The notes under the pieces were generated by a model. That model ran no database searches. It was given only the letters and a program-made list of their open reading frames with translations, and had not been told where the DNA came from. Shown here piece by piece: positions 32,520 through 44,575 of a DNA stretch of 64,000 bases (the first letter of the stretch is position 1; each line of letters starts with the position of its first letter). The DNA comes from Phoronis australis (Eukaryota; Phoronida; Phoronidae). Location of the stretch: NCBI GenBank assembly GCA_002633005.1, contig NMRA01000030.1, positions 1,271,588-1,335,587 of the forward strand, in the 5' to 3' direction. Made by a program: the position numbers and the translations under genes.

Positions 32520-35050
32520 CCTTGAGCCAGGTTTCTAGCTTTTCAGCTCGGTTTTAACGATATATTAATAAAGCATAAACATATTTCCAGGGGATCAGTG
32601 CAGTGGGCCCACATGCGAGGCCAGCGCATTCTGGTACAACGTGTATCAGACCGCCTGCAATTATTGTTTATATACGCATGCCGTCCGCTCAGGGAGGCCC
32701 ATCGCACTGATCACCTTGGGCCATCTTTATGTTTTTTTAGTTGAATCAGTATCTAGGGATTTGACTCAAGCGACCAGTCATGTGCTCCGTGTGACTCGAT
32801 AACACAACCTTGAGTATAGGAAAGACACTAAGCCACACTGCCTCCTCATCACGATAGTGAATAGGGGTATATGTATAGATTACGCGTAATCCGTGCAGGG
32901 TACATACACGTAGACTAGGATGGGCACTATTATTAATCCAGGGAAAACTCATAAACTATGACTTCTGGAACTATAAAGGATTGTAACTTTCCCGGCTTTG
33001 TGGAGCCGTCTGGCTTCTTCTACAGGGGATTGATGACTCACTGGTTCTCGAGAAAATTTCACACAATCCCCACATGCTTCGGTGCTCATAGAGAACAGCT
33101 TCAAGGCAATGGACCACGAGCCAATGACTGCGAAAATTTAAACTTGACACCTCCGTGCCTACTCAGAGAGGGGTTATTAGCGTTTCTGACAATTCGTTCA
33201 AACCAAGAACTTGTCTCTGTCCAGTACCCTCACGTCTTGTGACCTCTCATGTTGGAAGGACTTGTTCAGGTCAAATCTCTGAAATGTTCCATTATGTCCG
33301 AAATACTACCATTCCTCTTCTCCATTTGAGTCTTGGCGACTACTGAATCAAGAGTTCGGAGACGTCAGTGTTGTCACAAGTGTGGGTGCCTTCTTCCACC
33401 ACTTTAAACATTGACCAAAACGACGTCTGCTTGAGCATGTGTAATTACACAGTGGTTCTTCTTGATCTGCTCGATGTTGAATAGAAGGGAATAGCTTCAT
33501 ACACATAGACGGTTGTTTAAAATAGCGTTATTTAGAATAGTTTAGTGGCAAAAGGGATATTTGCTCATGTTATCGTCTCATGGTCCTTTGTATAGGGATC
33601 TTTGTGGTAATATTTTTCAAAGCTAATAATTGTTTCACAAGCAGGAGGATAGGGGGCTAGTAGAGTGCCGAGGCTTTACCTACATCTCCTGTAGTTCCAG
33701 AAACACTACAAACAACGTGCTACAAAAGCTGGACAACAGCAACCAACACTACCTCCGGAGCAAAATGATTTGACCAAAATGTCACACTTCCTCAGACTGT
33801 CGTACTTGCCGATCTGGGCTGTAGGGAGTGGACTCAATAGGTTCATACCCAAAGATATCAGCTAAGTTAATGTTAAAGGAGCATGTCACCCCAAAAACAA
33901 CCTAATTTGTATCAATTTAAATCGAGTAGTTCTACTCGATAACGGCAGGTTCGGTTGCGTTACCTTACACTTGACGGCAGACGGAGGTGTTGAAATTATC
34001 CAATGACGTAATTGGTTTCACACGCAGTCTGTTCAGCGGTTCACAACACGGGTTACTGGTGTCAGCTTATTGCTTGAATTCATCGTTTAACACCAATAAA
34101 TCATCAAACTTCGATGTAAAACCCTTAAAAATACACCGAGTTCTTATAAAAAAATGTTGTTTAATTTCGCTGTTACGGATTTAAGGGTGTTTAGACACAC
34201 CGTAGCCTACAAAGTTCCGCAGGCTAATAAGGTCCGTAGCAGGAGTTTAGGGTCTGTTTTAAGTATTTTTCTGTGAGATACAGACAGGAGAACCTAGATC
34301 TGTGTTGTTTATTTTTTATGTCTAAACACACAAAACGATTGTTATCCTCAGGCTGGCCAGTTGCTCTGAGCCCGATCAGGCCTGTCGCGGCCGGCGGGAC
34401 TGACTCGTTATCCCGGCCAGTGGCTCGGAAGCCGATAAATAGACATCACGACCATAACCAATCCAAAGTTGGAAACTAAACTTCCAGTCAAGAAATACTA
34501 GTGAGCCAGAGAAGTAAAGTGCACATGATTATGTTGGTGAATTAGCCACGAAACTGCAAATCTACTTACTCGTCGGGGGCCGCGAAGTCAGGTTCCGCTT
34601 TGGCCACAGAACCGTCACGGCTTAAGTTTTGCATTGACAATCATTATTTGAATTTTGAATAATGTAAATGTAAATAAAGATTCCCTATCACCTGGCCGTG
34701 GGATAGAAATCGAGTTGTTTCACCACAGTTTCTGTCAGCAAACACTGAATTAGCATGAGGTCAGACGGCCTCGGTGTACCGTCAGTTAGTTTTATTACAC
34801 ACAAAGCCGTTAACACAACGATTTATTCATTGCTTTCTTCTCAAATCATTTGCACTCACTCACGAACACTCCAAAGGCATTCCAAATTGGTCTAATGAGA
34901 CACACTTTTTCAGTTTTATATAACTATTGGTATAATGGTGAGAATAATTCATTTTGAAACAGAGCGCTCAGTAATAAACTTCGTCAACACGGCAACTCGC
35001 AATCCCGACTTAGACGAAAGCTCATCCCAAGGAAGACTTCCCAGGTGGAT
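32520..35050. other. No gene seen
   Basis: Spacer without supported exons. Short frames at 32746-33346 and 33987-34479 show no domain or convincing splice sites. Confidence 0.4.
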
Positions 35051-35065
35051 CATTAAGTTTCACAG

Positions 35066-35157
35066 GCTATCAGTTCGAACAGGAATACAGTGATGAAGAA
35101 ATACTAGAGAGGCGTCGTGAACAAGCTCAGACAACGGAACGTATGGATAGTTATTTG
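35066..35157 (+). CDS. Candidate single exon, 'GYQFEQEY' motif
   Basis: A plus-strand stretch follows a strong acceptor (agtttcacag) and ends at TTATTTG|GTAAGC. It reads 'GYQFEQEYSDEEILERRRE' and on to 'TERMDSYL'. The start resembles the 'YQFEP.Y...E' motif that opens a cysteine-rich, P2X7-C-terminus-like domain common in fish and invertebrate proteins. The cysteine part is not found next to it. It could be an exon with the rest elsewhere, or debris of a mobile gene. The match rests on one short motif. Confidence 0.3.
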
Positions 35158-35847
35158 GTAAGCCGGCATTCGTCAGGCAATGTCGACTGCAGTCCACAGA
35201 CACGGAGATGTTTCACGGCCTCATACTTGCTATTTACAGCGTACTTTTAATTCCTCACTACCGCAAGCCACTTCCTAAGCATTTCGGACTCTCGAGGAAG
35301 TCGAAAAAACGACATACCCGCTTTCCTCGCAGCTGCATAATTCGGGCAAGCGGGGACGATGCACCGCAACATAGCGGCATTAATTCTGCAAATGAACCAC
35401 TGACGTCGCTGCGTCGTTTCTCACCTTCCTCACAGGTGAGCGCGACACCTCTTGTCAAGGTAAGGTCGACCGTATGCGAGGCGATGTGGATATAGACCGA
35501 TTCAGACGGCAAAAAAGACTAATTAAATCGCGTGGCATTCTCCTTTAAAATGCTGTCTTACAACTAACTGAACAGCGTCTCAACTCCATGACCTTCCCCT
35601 CCAGAATTTTGACTTTTTCTTACTTGCTTTGTAGTATTCACTTCTTATTGAAACTAAAAATCTGACTGCTCATGCCCAATGACCAGCTCGTTTTGTTACT
35701 GACAAAATACCCACACAAAAATAAATTTGGACAATGAAGTCCAATGACTTATTTCTGCCATTATTACTGTCTCCGTAGTTAACAACTCTTGTATCCCATC
35801 TTCTTTGAAGTTCGCTTGATCGACAGAAAATGTATTATATTACATGC

Positions 35848-36070
35848 GCGCACCCAAGGGGGGCTCGAACGAGTCCCACATTTGGCCCCATATGCTTCCA
35901 AACAACAAAAAATCCGAGAAAACGAGACAAAAGTCCACTAAAAAGACGCGAATCCAAAATTCATAGCCCTGAACGTGATATCCCGTTTTTTTGTCCCATG
36001 TTATTTGTTTGTAAAAGGTCCACATTGCCAAAAATTCGAGCTCTCCTATTTTAGACTGGGTGCGCCCATG
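35848..36070 (+). mobile_element. About 240-bp GC-run repeat, copy 2
   Basis: Begins near 'gcgcaccc' and ends near 'gggtgcgc', short inverted ends, and carries the same internal words as 24033-24280. This is the best-preserved copy. Confidence 0.65.
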
Positions 36071-36419
36071 TATTAATGTTATCAAATGAAACAGATGCGT
36101 TCACAGTTGGAGGAGGCGTGTGTTTCTTTGGAGTAGTGTCTTCTTTTCGGAGTAGAGGTTTTTCGGAGTAGTGTTTTTTGGATTAATGAGCAGTAACCAT
36201 ATTAGACGCACCAGCATTGAACTGCTGAGAGTATGAGCATTTCCATGCCATATGCTTTCTCTATTGTGCCAATACCCTCAGGAAACTTGTGAGCAAAATG
36301 TTGGTCCACTATATTACATGTATGCAATAGTGAGCATCTTGAAAATATGTCTTGAAGAGGTTAACGAAGGAAATTAAAAATAATGAGATAAAAATAAATC
36401 TCAGAAGGCTGCTACGCAA

Positions 36420-36695
36420 TTTTGACGTTTGACCTCTGATTTTACCTTGAAAATGACCTTGCATCAGAAAAATAACATCAGAAATGGACTCCCCATCACA
36501 GAAAAGGGTGTAAACAATGTATTACATGACCCTGTTTGTCATCAAGTTGAAAAAACTAAAATGACGGAATCCGCCAACTTTAATTGCAAATAATGTTCAA
36601 AGTTGCACTAAGTGCAACCAAGCTAATTTTGTTCTCTTGATCATATTTAATATATTTTTACAAAAAAATTACAGTAATCAACATTGCAGGGTTCA
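36420..36695 (-). repeat. Inverted partner of the 31.9-kb repeat
   Basis: Minus-strand reading matches 31935-32250, including the 'ggttgcactt.gtgcaac' hairpin. The two copies face each other about 4.2 kb apart. Confidence 0.7.
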
Positions 36696-37068
36696 CTATG
36701 GGAGCTATTGGGCTGGCAACTAGACTACAGGGACCATCTAGCGACCACAACCATATTTCGATGGCAATCCGCCGCCAGATTAGCCGCACTGCAGTTTTAT
36801 ATACTAATCTGGAGCCAGTTTGTACACACCATAAGTTATCGGTGAAATCTAGAACACCACTTCATTTTGGAAAAAATTGACAAATGTAGTATCCTTCGGG
36901 TCCTAATATATTTTTATTGTCTGACGATAATTGTAGAAAGGACTTGTCAGATTTTGGTGACACATGTACCCCTGACACAATAATATCCGTTGATTATTGT
37001 CAAAACAACATTTTGATCAAACGTGACACAGGGTATGTGGTTGAGTTCGACAGATTGAATTAGCATAT

Positions 37069-38150
37069 CACCACCAGTGTATGGTGTTTGGTGTGCATGC
37101 ACCACCAGTGTATGGTGTGTAGTGTGCATGCACCAACAGTGTATGGTGTGTAGTGTGCATGCACCACCAGTGTATGGTGTGTAGTGTGCATGCACCAACA
37201 GTGTATGGTGTGGAATGCTCATGCACCAACAGTGTATGGTGTGCAGTGTGCATGCACCAACAGTGAATTGTGTGTAATGCACATGCTCCATCAGTGTATG
37301 GTGTGTAGTGTGCATGCACCACCAATGTATGTTGTGTAGTGTGCAGGCCCCACCAGTGTATGGTGTGTAGTGTGCATACACAACCAGTGTGTGTATTGTG
37401 CATGCCCCACCAGTGCATGGTGTGTAGTGTGTACGTCCCACCAGTGTATGGTGTGTAGTGTGCATGCCACACCAGTGTATGGTGTGTAGTGTGTATGTCC
37501 CACCAGTGTATGGTGTGTAGTGTGCATGCCCCATCATTGTATGGTGTGTAGTGTGCATGCCACACCAGTATATGGTGTGTAGTGTGCATGCCCTACAAGT
37601 GTATAGTGTGTAGTGTGCATACACCACCAGTGCATGGTGTGTAGTGTGCATGCCACACCAGTGTGTGGTATGTAGCGCACTTGCCCCCACCAGTTTGTGG
37701 TGTGTAGCGTACATGCCCCATCAGTGCACGGTGTGTAGTGTGCATGCCCAACCAGTGTATGGTGTGTGGTGTGCATGCCCCACCGGTGTATGGTATGTAG
37801 TGTGCATGCCCCACTAGTGTATGGTATGTAGTGTACATGCCCCACCAGTGTATGGTGTGTGGTGTGCATTCCCCACCAGTGTATGGTGTGTAGTGTGTAT
37901 GCCTCACCAGTGTATGATATGTATTGTGCATACACCAACAGTGTACGGTGTGTACTGTGCATGCAGCACCAGTGTATGGTGTGTGGTGTGCATTCCCCAC
38001 CAGTGTATGGTGTGTAGTGTGTATGCCTCACCATTGTATGATATGTATTGTGCATACACCACCAGTGTACGGAGTGTACTGTGCATGCAGCACCAGTGTA
38101 TGGTGTGTAGTGTGCATGCCTCACTAGTATATGGTGTGTAGTATGCCTTT
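37069..38150. repeat. 31-bp minisatellite, about 35 units
   Basis: The unit is CACCACCAGTGTATGGTG plus TGTAGTGTGCATG, 31 bases. About 35 copies differ by scattered substitutions and a few small length changes. A four-unit block of 124 bases (37846-37969) is repeated almost unchanged immediately after (37970-38093), a recent higher-order duplication. Because 31 is not a multiple of three and the unit lacks stops on the minus strand, long His/Thr/Tyr-rich open frames run in several frames. These are a consequence of the repeat and not evidence of a gene. Confidence 0.95.
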
Positions 38151-38489
38151 CAATTTGATTCATCAATTTTAGCTTCCCTGGCAGCTGATCAGTTTAGTTG
38201 AAATATGTTACCGCTAGAAGCATATTGACGTCTGCAGAGTAAAGTTGTTGTCACTTTGTATGTTGGTCTTGTTAGATATTCAATCATAATTTAGATATGA
38301 CAAGATATTCAACGATGCTGCTTATTTTGAATTAGTGCATCCCTATAGTGTACTTATGCAGGATTTTACAGGAGTAACCTTAAGTCATTGATCACCAACT
38401 AATATGCGATAACCTATGCTTGAAGTGCAATGAGATTGGTCTTTCTATAGAATAAAACGTGAGCTACTCTCAGTAGGTGAGAAATGTAC

Positions 38490-38675
38490 CTCTCCTTCTC
38501 GAAACGGTACGGAAATTACCGATGAGTTACGGATGGACGGCGTTATCGACATCGTGACTTTACGCGACAAACCGGCAATTTCCGTACCGTCCTTGACCTC
38601 GAGCCGTTCACAGTTGTAAGTGTGTTTGGACTTTTTGGGAACATTTTTGTTCTTTGACTGCGAATTTCTTACCAA
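38490..38675 (-). CDS. Candidate 5' exon of unknown gene
   Basis: A minus-strand frame of 62 codons from ATG 38675 opens 'MVRNSQSKNKNVPKKSKH' and ends GGAGAG|GTACAT in phase 0. Its charged composition looks more protein-like than neighbouring frames, and the donor word is the same as one at exon A. No domain is recognised. It could be the first exon of a gene on this strand, or chance. Confidence 0.3.
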
Positions 38676-38886
38676 GTCGCCGGAACAGGAAACTGTAATG
38701 GTATTGGGAGAAAGAAAAATTCCTCGTGGTTTCTTAAACGTCTGTTTTGTGTAAATTTATTGGGATTTGTGTTTGCTATGGACGGCTGAAGTGAAGCACC
38801 CGTGGAATTTCTTGTCCGGAGTGTCATACCTTGTAGTATTATATTTAGTGTATTGGGGACGATCAGAAGCTGAGGATGCCTCTGGT

Positions 38887-39191
38887 TTATGTATGGTAAT
38901 GGTTCCTGTGACACAGTCACTGCCGCGAGTCTTTCTAACGCTCTGATACATAGTGCTTGCTAAGTAATTACGCTTCCATGCCGAGTACTCACACTGTTTG
39001 TTTTTTCTTTATTGCAGATAAGCGCCTGTTTCTCCTTTTCATCGCTTGTTGAGTTTTCACTTCTTCAACGCCTTTTCGTTTTCACTTTTTCAATGCTGCT
39101 GCGGTATCTCATTCAACGCTTGTTCGGACACTTTTCAACGCTCAAACTTTATCGTTTGACGAATTAAGTGTGTTATACAAACGGCTTTTTC
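38887..39191 (+). repeat. 5' LTR of plus-strand BEL/Pao element, shortened
   Basis: From 'gtatggtaatggtt' through 'cgcgagtctttctaacg' and 'acactgtttgttttttc' to 'tatacaaacggctt' this equals the downstream LTR at 44741-45120 with few differences. Relative to that copy it lacks about 90 internal bases near 38905 and all of the first 165 or so bases. It should have supplied the promoter of the element, so the truncation would disable transcription from it. Confidence 0.85.
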
Positions 39192-39255
39192 TGAAGAACT
39201 ACCAGGTGAGGCGGAGGAGCGTGAGGGACAACAAGTTGTCGTTGCTGCGTCTAGT

Positions 39256-41339
39256 GTGCATGGCGAGGACGCCTTTAGCTCTTTATCTACTCACATACCA
39301 AAGACTGCTTTGAGTGCTGGGTCGCAGTCTTCAGCTGCTAGCGTCAGGTTGAAGAAGGCCAAGTTGCTGGCGCGTAAACAAGGCTTGAAAGCGAAGATGG
39401 TGATCAAGGAACAGCAGGCAAAACTGGAGTCGCGAATTAAGCAGCAACAGTTGCAGCGTGAAACAAGAGCAAAAATGCGTTAGATACGAGTAAGAGAACG
39501 CGAGGCTGAAGCGAAATCTTGTGAAGAAGAAGAATTTCTGATGTTAGACTCGCAGGTTAAAGAAGAACAGTTGTCATTAGAAGAACGTGCGAGAGCACTG
39601 CAGACAGAAACGGACCTCGCAGTCGCCGATGGTCAAGAAAGTATTTCACATGGACAGGAGCCGGCGTCTATTAGTTGGCCAGCGTCTTCGGTGCCGCTGG
39701 TGCGTAAACCATCCGTCGTCGTCGGTACGCCTGTGACGTCAAAGCTGCCAGTGACTGTTATTGCATCAGCGACTTCAACGCCACTGGTTGACGAACTTAC
39801 GCCGATTGTGTGTAAACAAGTGACGTCATCAGTGCCGTATTGGGGATTGTCAAAGGTTGCCGTCGAATCAGTGGACAAAGCTACACATGCGGTTGTTGTG
39901 CAACAGACTGTTAATGAGCATGAGACTCAAAGTAGTTTGTCTCATAATTGTTTGATTTATGGTAATCCTACGTTAGCAAACATTGAAATATCTACTGATA
40001 ATGCTCATGTTGTGTCTGGTTGTTGCTATATGCCTATTTCCAGTCTAGCTGCAGGTGATAGCTCAGCTGTTCGGATCTCTGCTGCGAGGAATGACCTCAA
40101 GAGTACGGGGTATATATCTACATCTACATAGGCCGATGCAGCTGCACTACCGGTGGGTCTCTCATCTTCGCATCCTACCACTCAGCTTGAGGGAAGTGGT
40201 AAGCAGTACAGATATCCTGAGGTATGCCACAGAGAACTGTTAGATCCTACAGCTCGTGTCTTTTCACCAAACGACACCTCAACAAACGCAGTTCTTGCAG
40301 CTTATCAAAGTTTAGCCAGTTCGGTATCGCTGCCGGTTATTGAGGTTCCCAAGTTTAATGGAGATGTATTAAGTTACTGGTTTTTCCTTATGGAGTTTGA
40401 TGCTACAGTGTCTGCGAGAGTATCAAACTCATCAGACTTACTTTACTATTTAGATCAATACCTGGTGGGAGAACCGAAGAATTTGATTCGAGGATGCTTG
40501 TATATGATCCTGCACGTGGTTATATGGAAGCACAGAAACTGTTGGACATGGAATATGGCGACCACTTCAAGATAGCGGATGCTTATGTGGACAAACTTAA
40601 CAAGTGGGCCAGCGTCAAGAGTAAAGATGTTTCTTTATGTAGAAAGATGTCGGCATGCGATGATTAGTATTTCATCTTAAATCACCAATCTAACCTCCAG
40701 ACGGTTGTACGTAAGTTACCCTTGAATTTGCAAAATGAATGGAGGGACAAAGCTGCATCTTATAGAAATGCAAGGTTTCGGGCATGTTTCACTGATTAAG
40801 TTGACTTTCACAAGCTTCCCAAGCTGCAAGTGATCCAGTGTTTGGCAAAGATGCATTGTTTAGTTTGGGGTCCTGCACATCCCGAGAAAACCCATACCAC
40901 TAAGAGTGCTAATTCCTTCTCTGCCGAGATTGGTAGAAATGGAAAGACTGTCATGTCCTATTTATTTTGTAGTCGAGCTCACGATATCAATAGCTGTTCC
41001 AACTTCATGGAAAAGCCGTATGAAGAAAAAAGATCCTTCATTGCCGAAAAGCAGCTGTGTTCCGGGTGTCTTCGAGGTAACCATTTGGTGAAGGGTTGTC
41101 CTAAAAAGAAAGCTTGTGCCAGATGTGCCAAGCCTCACCCGACATGTCTTCACAACGATGGATATACTCAGACCGAGGGACATAATCAGCATTCTTGTCT
41201 CGTAGTTGATGATGCGATTGATAGTTGCAATTCATACTTCTGGTTAGAATTCATCATGAATCATCAGATTCCTTTATTAACACGTACGCATTCTATGGTC
41301 AGGGTAGCACTGCATGCTTTATTTCGCAGGCTCTGCTAG
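39256..41339 (+). pseudogene. BEL/Pao gag with zinc knuckles, decayed
   Basis: The frame opens after the LTR with a Lys/Glu-rich coiled-coil-like start ('LKAKMVIKEQQAKLESRIK'), is cut by a TAG at 39481, and continues 39541-40131 with Ser/Thr/Val-rich text. The DUF1759 region follows at 40153-40575 ('VPKFNGDVLSYWFFLMEFD', 'YYLDQYLVGEPKNLIRGC') and then shifts frame. At 40830-41339 lie zinc-knuckle motifs ('CSRAHDINSC', 'CSGCLRGNHLVKGC', 'CARCAKPHPTCLH'). Gag packages element RNA. At least three frame breaks and a stop show it is dead. Confidence 0.85.
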
Positions 41340-42775
41340 ACTAGATTGGTGTTGATTCCGTACCTGCTAAGCTGCATCTTAATACCATGCATGGATCTAC
41401 GTATGTTGACTCTAACGTCGGACCTGCACGGGCTAATGCCGTGCATCTTCCCAAGACTTACTCTCGTCACGAAATACCTGTTAAGCATTCTCACATTTCC
41501 AGGCCAGAGGTTCTTCGCAAATCACCGAATCTTGAAGCGTTAGCTAACTGTGTTGCAGATTTTGTGCCGCATCTGGATATTGGGTTGTTGATTGGCAGCA
41601 ATTGTCCGCTTGCCCTGGAGCATTTGGAGATGTTTCCGTCCTCAAGGAATGGACCGTTTGGCGTGAGGCTACGGCATGGGTGGACTGTCAATGGCCCTGT
41701 GAACGTGGCCGGAGGTGATGTACGCGAGATGTCGTGCCACATGGTGTGTATTCAAGATGTTGCGGTCAGCAGGAGAATAGCTGTGGACCAGAGTATTGAT
41801 GATATTTGCCAGGTGCTAGAATGGGATTTCTCTGATACGGAGAGTCATCACTTCGATGATAAAGGTATGTCTGTGGAAGATCGTCGATTTATGGAGATTT
41901 TAGATGACGGTGCACAGGTTCAGTGCGGACACTACGAAATACCGCTACCATTTCGTGAAGAACGCCCCCACATGCCGAACAACCGGGTCCAAGCTTTAAA
42001 GCGGGCGTTGTGGCAGAGGAAACAGATGCTGAGTTCGGATTTTTACCGGCGTGATTACGCTAAATTTATGTCTGTTCTATTTGATAAGGGTCATGCCAGG
42101 AAAGTCCCTTCGAATCGGCTCTCGACTCAGACTGGAAGTGTTTGGTACTTGCCACACCATGGAGTCTATCCTCCCAAGAAGCCGGAGAAGATACGTGTAG
42201 TGTCTGATTGTAGCGCAAGATTTGAAGGTGTGTCTCTCAACGATAGTTTGTTGCGTGGCCCAAATTTTATTAACTCGTTGGTGGGTGTTTTGACTCCTTT
42301 CCGTCAGGAACCAGTGACTTTCATGGGCGACGTGAAGGCGATGTTTCACCAAGTTAACCTTCCTGAAGACCACATGGATTTCCTCAGATTTCTTTGGTGG
42401 CCAAACGGTGACCTTTTACGACAGCTTGAAGAATATCAGATGACCGTGCAAATTTTTGGAGCAGTGTCGTCGCCGAGCGTGTGCAACTATGCGCTGAAGC
42501 CTATCCCTGCAGATTTCGACGTTTCAAATGTCGTCGGCGAGACAATACTATGGAACTTTTACGTTGACGATTGCCTAAAATCTGTTGGCACTGTGGAGGA
42601 TGCTGTTGCGCTCATCCGTGATTTGAGGAAGGCTTGTGATTTGGGCGAATTTCGGCTCACGAAGTTCATTAGTAATAGTGCCGAAGTTATCAGATCAGTT
42701 CCTGAAGAGGAGCGTTCCAAGGTCGGACATGCTGTTTCCTTTGATGATGGAACTGTTTACGAAGATCGTGCCTGA
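41340..42775 (+). pseudogene. BEL/Pao protease and reverse transcriptase region
   Basis: A 462-codon open frame from 41387 covers the end of the aspartic protease-like region ('VDSNVGPARANAVHL', 'DIGLLIGSNCPL') and most of the reverse transcriptase. Visible landmarks are 'IRVVSDCSARFEGVSLND' (palm start), 'FMGDVKAMFHQVNLPE' with a catalytic aspartate, and 'NFYVDDCLKS' carrying the YVDD active site. The protease active-site start lies upstream in a shifted frame around 41260-41340 and is interrupted by a stop. Reverse transcriptase copies element RNA to DNA. This is the best preserved stretch of the element. Confidence 0.9.
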
Positions 42776-42779
42776 GTAT

Positions 42780-43510
42780 GGAATGGAACGTCTCAGCGGA
42801 TGAATTAATTCCGGTTCTCGATAGCCTTGGGTTCTAGATCAGCTACCCGCAGGGGAATCTTGGCCACAGTCGCGTCTATTTTTGATCCACTGGGATTCAT
42901 TGCTCCTTTGGTATTACCTGCCAATCAGCTACTTCAGAAACTTTGTGCTGAAGCGAATCTAGGATGGGACGATGAGATATCTCAGGAACTGGGCATATCA
43001 TGGCATCGTTGGCTTTGTGATATTACTTCATTGCAGAATGTATCTTTTAATAGATGTTTTAAGCCCTATGATTTTGGCACTGTAAATCTTTTCAGTTCCA
43101 TGTTTTTTCAGATGCCAGTACCGTGGGTTATGCAGCGTCCGTGTGTGCTAGCCTGTGCGACGACAAAGGTAGAGTGCACTGAACTTTTCTCATTGGCAAA
43201 GCACGAATTTCACCACAGAAGAAGACTCTAACTGTTCCTCGACTTGAGCTTACGGCCGCTACAGTTGCAGTGCGTCTGAGTGAGCTGATGCGCCGAGAGC
43301 TGTTCGAGCCAGACAGCATCACGTACTACACCGCCGTGTTGCATTTCATTCGTAATGAGGTGAGACTGTTTCCCATATATGTCGCTATAATCGTGTGCAA
43401 TTAATTCGAGAGTTTTCTCAGCCCTGCCAGTGGAGATATGTGGATACGAAAGTAAATCCTGTAGATGAAGGATCTAGGGGCATTACTAGTGAAAAGTTTA
43501 TTCACAACAG
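42780..43510 (+). pseudogene. BEL/Pao A17-type and RNase H region, frame-broken
   Basis: 42827-43231 holds 'VASIFDPLGFIAPLVLPAN', the signature of the A17-type region between reverse transcriptase and RNase H. From about 43225 the RNase H pattern appears in another frame ('VPRLELTAATVAVR'-type text), but several frameshifts and missing parts up to 43510 leave no continuous domain. Confidence 0.75.
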
Positions 43511-43517
43511 TCGCTGA

Positions 43518-44546
43518 TTGAGTGGTCCTGATTTTTGTGGCAGCCTGAAGAGAAGTGGCCCCAGCAATATGTTGTGTCCTGTTAATGCGACGTCATTTCA
43601 TTCTGAAGATTTAGATCTTGTGGATGTGGTCACGCGCGAAGAGAGTGCTTATACAACAAGTCTGTTGGACTGCTTGATCAAGCGTTATTCTGACTGGTAT
43701 CGTCTGTGTAGAGCAGTGGCCTACCTCCGTCGATTTGTGAAATATCTGAGGCGCGAGAAAGACGGGACGAGCTCGCGTGATGTGTTGTCCGTGGACGAAG
43801 TCGTGCAGGCAGAGATTGGGATAGTGCACTACGATCAATCAAGGCATTTTGCTTCTGAGATGGGGATTCTGCAGGCTAGTTCTGGTTCGCAGAAGGTAAT
43901 ATCCGTGCCACGTACGAGCTCCATACGTGCCCTTGATCCATTTGTGAGTAGCGAGGGTGTTATCAGGATTGGTGGTCGACTTTGTGCATCTGAATTGAGC
44001 TTTGGTGAAAAACATTCGATTCTGTTGCCGTCAAAGGACTATGTTACTATGCTTATAGTTCGTCAGTCTCATGAGAGGCTTCACCATGATGGTCGCAACC
44101 ACGTACTATGGGCTATTCGTCAGAGATACTGAGTTATTGCTGGGAATGCCTGAGTGCGACGTGTGATTGGACAGTGTGTAACGTGCAAGCGCCTGCGAGG
44201 TCCAAGCGTTGAACAGAATATGGCAGACCAACCCGCCGCCATTACAGCGGAAGTTCCTCAATTTTGGTATACAGGTACTGACTGTTTTGGACCGTTTGAA
44301 GTCAAGTTTGGTCGGACATACGCAAAGAGGTATGGCGTGGTTTTTACTGGTCTTTCTTGTCGCACAGTACATATTGAGGTTGTTGATAGTCTAAATACTA
44401 GTTCTTTCATTAGTGCCTTGCGTCGTTTCATTTGCAGAAGGGTACGATCAAGAGATATGTGGAGCGACAATGGTACGAATTTCGTCGGTGTTGATCAGAG
44501 AGAGAATTACGTGAGGCCATCAAAGAAATTAACCAGAAAGTGGTGA
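43518..44546 (+). pseudogene. BEL/Pao integrase, truncated
   Basis: 43518-44132 carries the region before the integrase and its zinc-binding start ('ERLHHDGRNHVLWAIRQRY'). After a stop, 44154-44546 carries 'CVTCKRLRG', 'YTGTDCFGPFEVK', 'LSCRTVHIEVVDSLN' and 'WSDNGTNFVGV', which include two of the three catalytic acids of the DDE core. Text then ends within a few codons of the 3' LTR, so the last catalytic acid and the C-terminal domain are deleted. Integrase inserts the DNA copy into host DNA. Confidence 0.85.
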
Positions 44547-44575
44547 GTGATGTGCTTTTAAAGGGTGGCATTCGT

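Noticed and set aside
37069-38150. CRISPR-like array
   Set aside because: Repeats are directly adjacent with no unique spacers, and the DNA is animal; it is a minisatellite.
36947-38166. Long minus-strand open frames (up to 255 codons) of His/Thr/Tyr-rich protein
   Set aside because: They are read from the 31-bp minisatellite, which is open in several frames at once; there is no start context, domain or splice support.
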